A DNA stretch of 7,483 nt, from contig CANKBT010000148.1 in NCBI GenBank assembly GCA_947479995.1, positions 1-7,483 of the forward strand, in the 5' to 3' direction. The position numbers and the translations under genes are program-made. The notes under the pieces were generated by a model that had not been told where the DNA came from, made no database searches, and saw nothing but the letters and a program-made list of their open reading frames with translations. This document shows positions 5,795 to 7,483 of this stretch, piece by piece (positions within the stretch are counted from its first letter, which is position 1; every line of letters starts with the position of its first letter). Source of the DNA: Frankiaceae bacterium (lineage in GTDB: Bacteria; Actinomycetota; Actinomycetes; Mycobacteriales; SCTD01).

Positions 5795-6874
5795 CTAGGC
5801 CACGACGCGGCCGCGCAGCACCACCCGGGCGGGCGACGCGAGCGCCCGCACGTCGCGGCGGGGGTCGTCGCGGCACACGACGAGGTCGGCGGGCGCGCCC
5901 TCCTGCAGGCCGGGGCGGCCGAGCCACGCGCGCGCGCCCCAGCAGGCGGCGTCGACGGCCGCGACGGGCGGGAGCCCCGCCCGGACGAGCTCGGCGACCT
6001 CGTCGGCGACGCGGCCGTGCGCGATGGTGCCGCCGGCGTCGGTGCCGGCGTAGAGCCGCACCCCCGCGTCGTGCGCGTCGCGGACGGCCGCGCGCCGCCC
6101 GGCGTGCAGGGCCCGCATGTGCGCCGCGTACACCGGGAACTTCGCCTCGGCCCGGTCGGCGATGCCGGGGAAGGTCTCGATGTTGACCAGCGTCGGCACG
6201 ACCGCGACGCCCTGCTGGGCGAGGGCGGGGATCGTCCCGGCCCCCATGCCGGTGGCGTGCTCGACGCCGTCGAGGCCGGCGGCCAGCAGGTCGGGCAGCG
6301 CCACCTCGGAGAAGCAGTGGGCGGTGACGCGCGCGCCGGCGTCGTGCGCCGCGGCGACCGCCGCCCGCAGCGCGTCGAGCGGCCAGCACGGCGCCAGGTC
6401 GCCGAGGTCGCGGTCGAGCCAGTCGCCGACGAGCTTGACCCAGCCGTCACCGCGGGCCGCCTGGCGGCGCACCGCCTCGGCGAGGCCGTCCGGCTCGACC
6501 TCCTCGGCGTAGCCGCGCAGGTAGCGCCGGGGCCGGGCCAGGTGGCGCCCGGCACGCACGATCACGGGCAGGTCGTCGCGGTCGTCGACCCAGCGGGTGT
6601 CGGCGGCGCTGCCGGCGTCGCGCAGCAGCAGCGCCCCCGCGTCGCGGTCGGTCGTCGCCTGCGCCTCGGCGGTCGCCGCGTCGACCGCGCCCTCGGGGCC
6701 GAGGCCGACGTGGCAGTGCGCGTCGACGAGGCCGGGCAGCACCCAGCCGTCGAGCACGGCGTCGGCGCTCGCGGCCGGGCGCGTGAGGGTGAGCCGGCCG
6801 CCGACCGCCCACGCCTCGGGGCGCACGTCGTCGGGCCCGACGAGGACCGGGCCGCGCAGGTGCAGGACGTCCAT
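5795..6874 (-). CDS. Metal-dependent amidohydrolase family protein
   Basis: A 359-residue cytoplasmic hydrolase of the amidohydrolase superfamily, close in look to the imidazolonepropionase/prolidase-like group. These enzymes use one or two divalent metals to hydrolyse amide, ester or cyclic bonds. The metal ligands expected for a binuclear site are visible: HxH in DAHCHVG (His53, His55), a Lys in GWVKLVG that may be carbamylated (Lys147), His186 in VTAHCFSE, His206 in GVEHATG and Asp279 in YAGTDAGG. A small beta-rich N-terminal segment (1-48) and a C-terminal part (from about 325, APADLVVCRDDP) form the usual composite sandwich around the barrel. No signal peptide is seen. The start is the ATG at 6874-6872, where family sequence begins; the longer open frame upstream is Arg/Ala-rich and overlaps the next gene. 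The ribosome binding site is poor. The gene lies 47 bases after the upstream gene's stop. The substrate is unknown. Confidence 0.9.
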   Translation of the reverse strand: MDVLHLRGPVLVGPDDVRPEAWAVGGRLTLTRPAASADAVLDGWVLPGLVDAHCHVGLGPEGAVDAATAEAQATTDRDAGALLLRDAGSAADTRWVDDRDDLPVIVRAGRHLARPRRYLRGYAEEVEPDGLAEAVRRQAARGDGWVKLVGDWLDRDLGDLAPCWPLDALRAAVAAAHDAGARVTAHCFSEVALPDLLAAGLDGVEHATGMGAGTIPALAQQGVAVVPTLVNIETFPGIADRAEAKFPVYAAHMRALHAGRRAAVRDAHDAGVRLYAGTDAGGTIAHGRVADEVAELVRAGLPPVAAVDAACWGARAWLGRPGLQEGAPADLVVCRDDPRRDVRALASPARVVLRGRVVA

Positions 6875-6921
6875 GCGGCGCAGCGTGCCAGGCCCGGCGG
6901 CGGGCGCGGCGGCGGCCCGGG

Positions 6922-7284
6922 TCAGCCGGGCAGGCGCGGCAGGGCGAGGGCGAGCAGCGCGCGCCCGAGCCCCGGCAGCGGCGCCGGCGCGACGAGGGCG
7001 TTGTCGTCCAGGCCCACCTGCAGCACCCGCCCGTCGGGCCGCAGCAGCGTCACGGTGTGCCCGCGGCCCCCCTCGAACGGCTCGTCGAGCACGTGCTCGG
7101 CCAGCCCCGCCTCGCCGGGCGCGGAGCGCAGCGGCCCGTCGAACGTCGACACCGTGCGGCTGCGCAGGGTCACGCGGACGACGTCGCCCGAGGGCGCCTG
7201 CGGGTCGTACTCGCACTGGTCGGCGCCGACGCCGCCGGCCGGCTGGGGCGCGAAGGCGAGCGGGTAGCCGAACAGCCCCGCCAC
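6922..7284 (-). CDS. Hypothetical protein, possibly DUF3558-like; N-terminus uncertain
   Basis: I do not recognise this protein with certainty. From the only canonical start (GTG 7284-7282) it has 120 residues: GLFGYPL near the start, an isolated Cys24 in DQCEYDP, alternating strand-like segments (VVRVTLRS, HTVTLLRPDGRVLQVGL) and a hydrophobic C-terminal helix (GLGRALLALALP). The frame is open upstream of this GTG as far as the TGA at 7431-7429. That extension encodes DACALLTPEEV directly before GLFG, which resembles the opening Cys-A-L-L-T-x-x-E-V motif of DUF3558-like and related actinobacterial proteins with a second Cys further on. The GTG therefore probably cuts into the domain. The GGAGGAG before it is also the codons for two Glu residues and may be coincidence. 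No ATG, GTG or TTG exists between 7284 and 7428 on this strand; in-frame CTG codons at 7380 and 7341 are alternatives. No signal peptide is evident. Confidence 0.6.
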   Translation of the reverse strand: MAGLFGYPLAFAPQPAGGVGADQCEYDPQAPSGDVVRVTLRSRTVSTFDGPLRSAPGEAGLAEHVLDEPFEGGRGHTVTLLRPDGRVLQVGLDDNALVAPAPLPGLGRALLALALPRLPG

Positions 7285-7428
7285 CTCCTCCGGGGTGAGC
7301 AGGGCGCAGGCGTCGACGCCCGGCAGGGCGGCCGACGGCAGCGGCGCGTACGACGGGCCCGCGGTGCTGGTGCGGCGCAGCCTGGCAGGGCCGGCCGGCG
7401 GGCGGGGCGCGTCAGCCCTGCGCGCGCG
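7285..7428 (-). other. Open, coding-like extension upstream of the 7284 GTG, no canonical start
   Basis: The frame of the hypothetical gene continues without a stop to 7428. Its 3' part encodes LPGVDACALLTPEE and looks like protein. Its 5' part is Arg/Pro/Ala-rich and runs into the end of the coiled-coil gene in another frame. CTG at 7380-7378 would give a product starting RRTSTAGPSYAPLP after the initiator. Either a rare CTG start, a frameshift joining it to the upstream gene, or a base error could explain it. Confidence 0.45.
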
Positions 7429-7483
7429 TCAGCCGTGCGACCTCGGCGCGCAGCGCGTCGACCTCGGCCTGCAGCGCGAGCAC
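7412..7483 (-). CDS. C-terminal end of a coiled-coil protein, truncated by the window edge
   Basis: The last 23 codons before TGA (7414-7412) are visible. They encode an amphipathic helix with clear heptad spacing: Leu/Val at the core positions in LQAEVDALRAEVARL, then the short tail TRAQG. The upstream part lies outside the window, so neither start nor function can be given. Coiled-coil tails of this type occur in many unrelated actinobacterial proteins. The gene runs in the same direction as the hypothetical gene downstream, and its stop lies 17 bases inside that gene's open frame. Confidence 0.6.
   Translation of the reverse strand: MLALQAEVDALRAEVARLTRAQG

Noticed and set aside
3369..6389. 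A 1006-codon - strand frame overlapping the GGDEF-EAL and amidohydrolase genes
   Set aside because: It is an Arg/Ala/Pro-rich frame-shifted shadow; the true genes in another - strand frame carry full catalytic motifs.
6875..7216. Amidohydrolase start at 7216
   Set aside because: The extra 114 residues are Arg/Ala-rich, overlap the hypothetical gene in another frame and lack family sequence.
3443..7267. A 1274-codon open frame on the + strand antisense to three genes
   Set aside because: Its translation is rich in His, Arg, Gly, Asp and Ala with no domain, and it mirrors recognisable - strand genes. Long antisense frames are expected where GC-rich third positions remove stop codons.

Overview
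The window is a very GC-rich stretch of bacterial chromosome. Base composition, GTG starts, an F420-type (LLM) oxidoreductase, a WS/DGAT acyltransferase and an LAXTG-type sorting signal together point to an actinobacterium (Actinomycetes). I cannot place the genus. I see no phage, insertion sequence, CRISPR array, tRNA or rRNA.

Layout: the left edge (1-927, + strand) is the C-terminal part of a wax ester synthase/diacylglycerol acyltransferase. Everything else runs on the - strand, convergent with it. In transcription order, right to left: the last codons of a coiled-coil protein (7483-7412); a small protein of unknown function with a doubtful start (about 7284-6922); a metal-dependent amidohydrolase (6874-5795); a hairpin; a membrane GGDEF-EAL protein for cyclic di-GMP turnover (5683-3389); an exported alpha/beta-hydrolase lipase with a C-terminal LAATG sorting signal (3359-1983); an LLM-class oxidoreductase (1963-1163); and a 58-residue acidic lipoprotein (1125-949) with a strong ribosome binding site.

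The last four - strand genes are 19 to 37 bases apart and could be one transcript. The 111-base gap at 5684-5794, which contains a GC-rich stem-loop, is the only clear candidate break or promoter region inside the - strand block. Two genes deal with neutral lipid or ester chemistry (WS/DGAT and lipase), but they are convergent, so any functional link is only an inference. Three products are predicted at the envelope: the c-di-GMP enzyme in the membrane, the lipase anchored to the wall, and the lipoprotein. The gene set otherwise looks like ordinary actinobacterial chromosome. The best leads are the wall-sorted lipase, the small lipoprotein, and the conserved-looking reading frame at 7285-7428 that lacks a canonical start codon.
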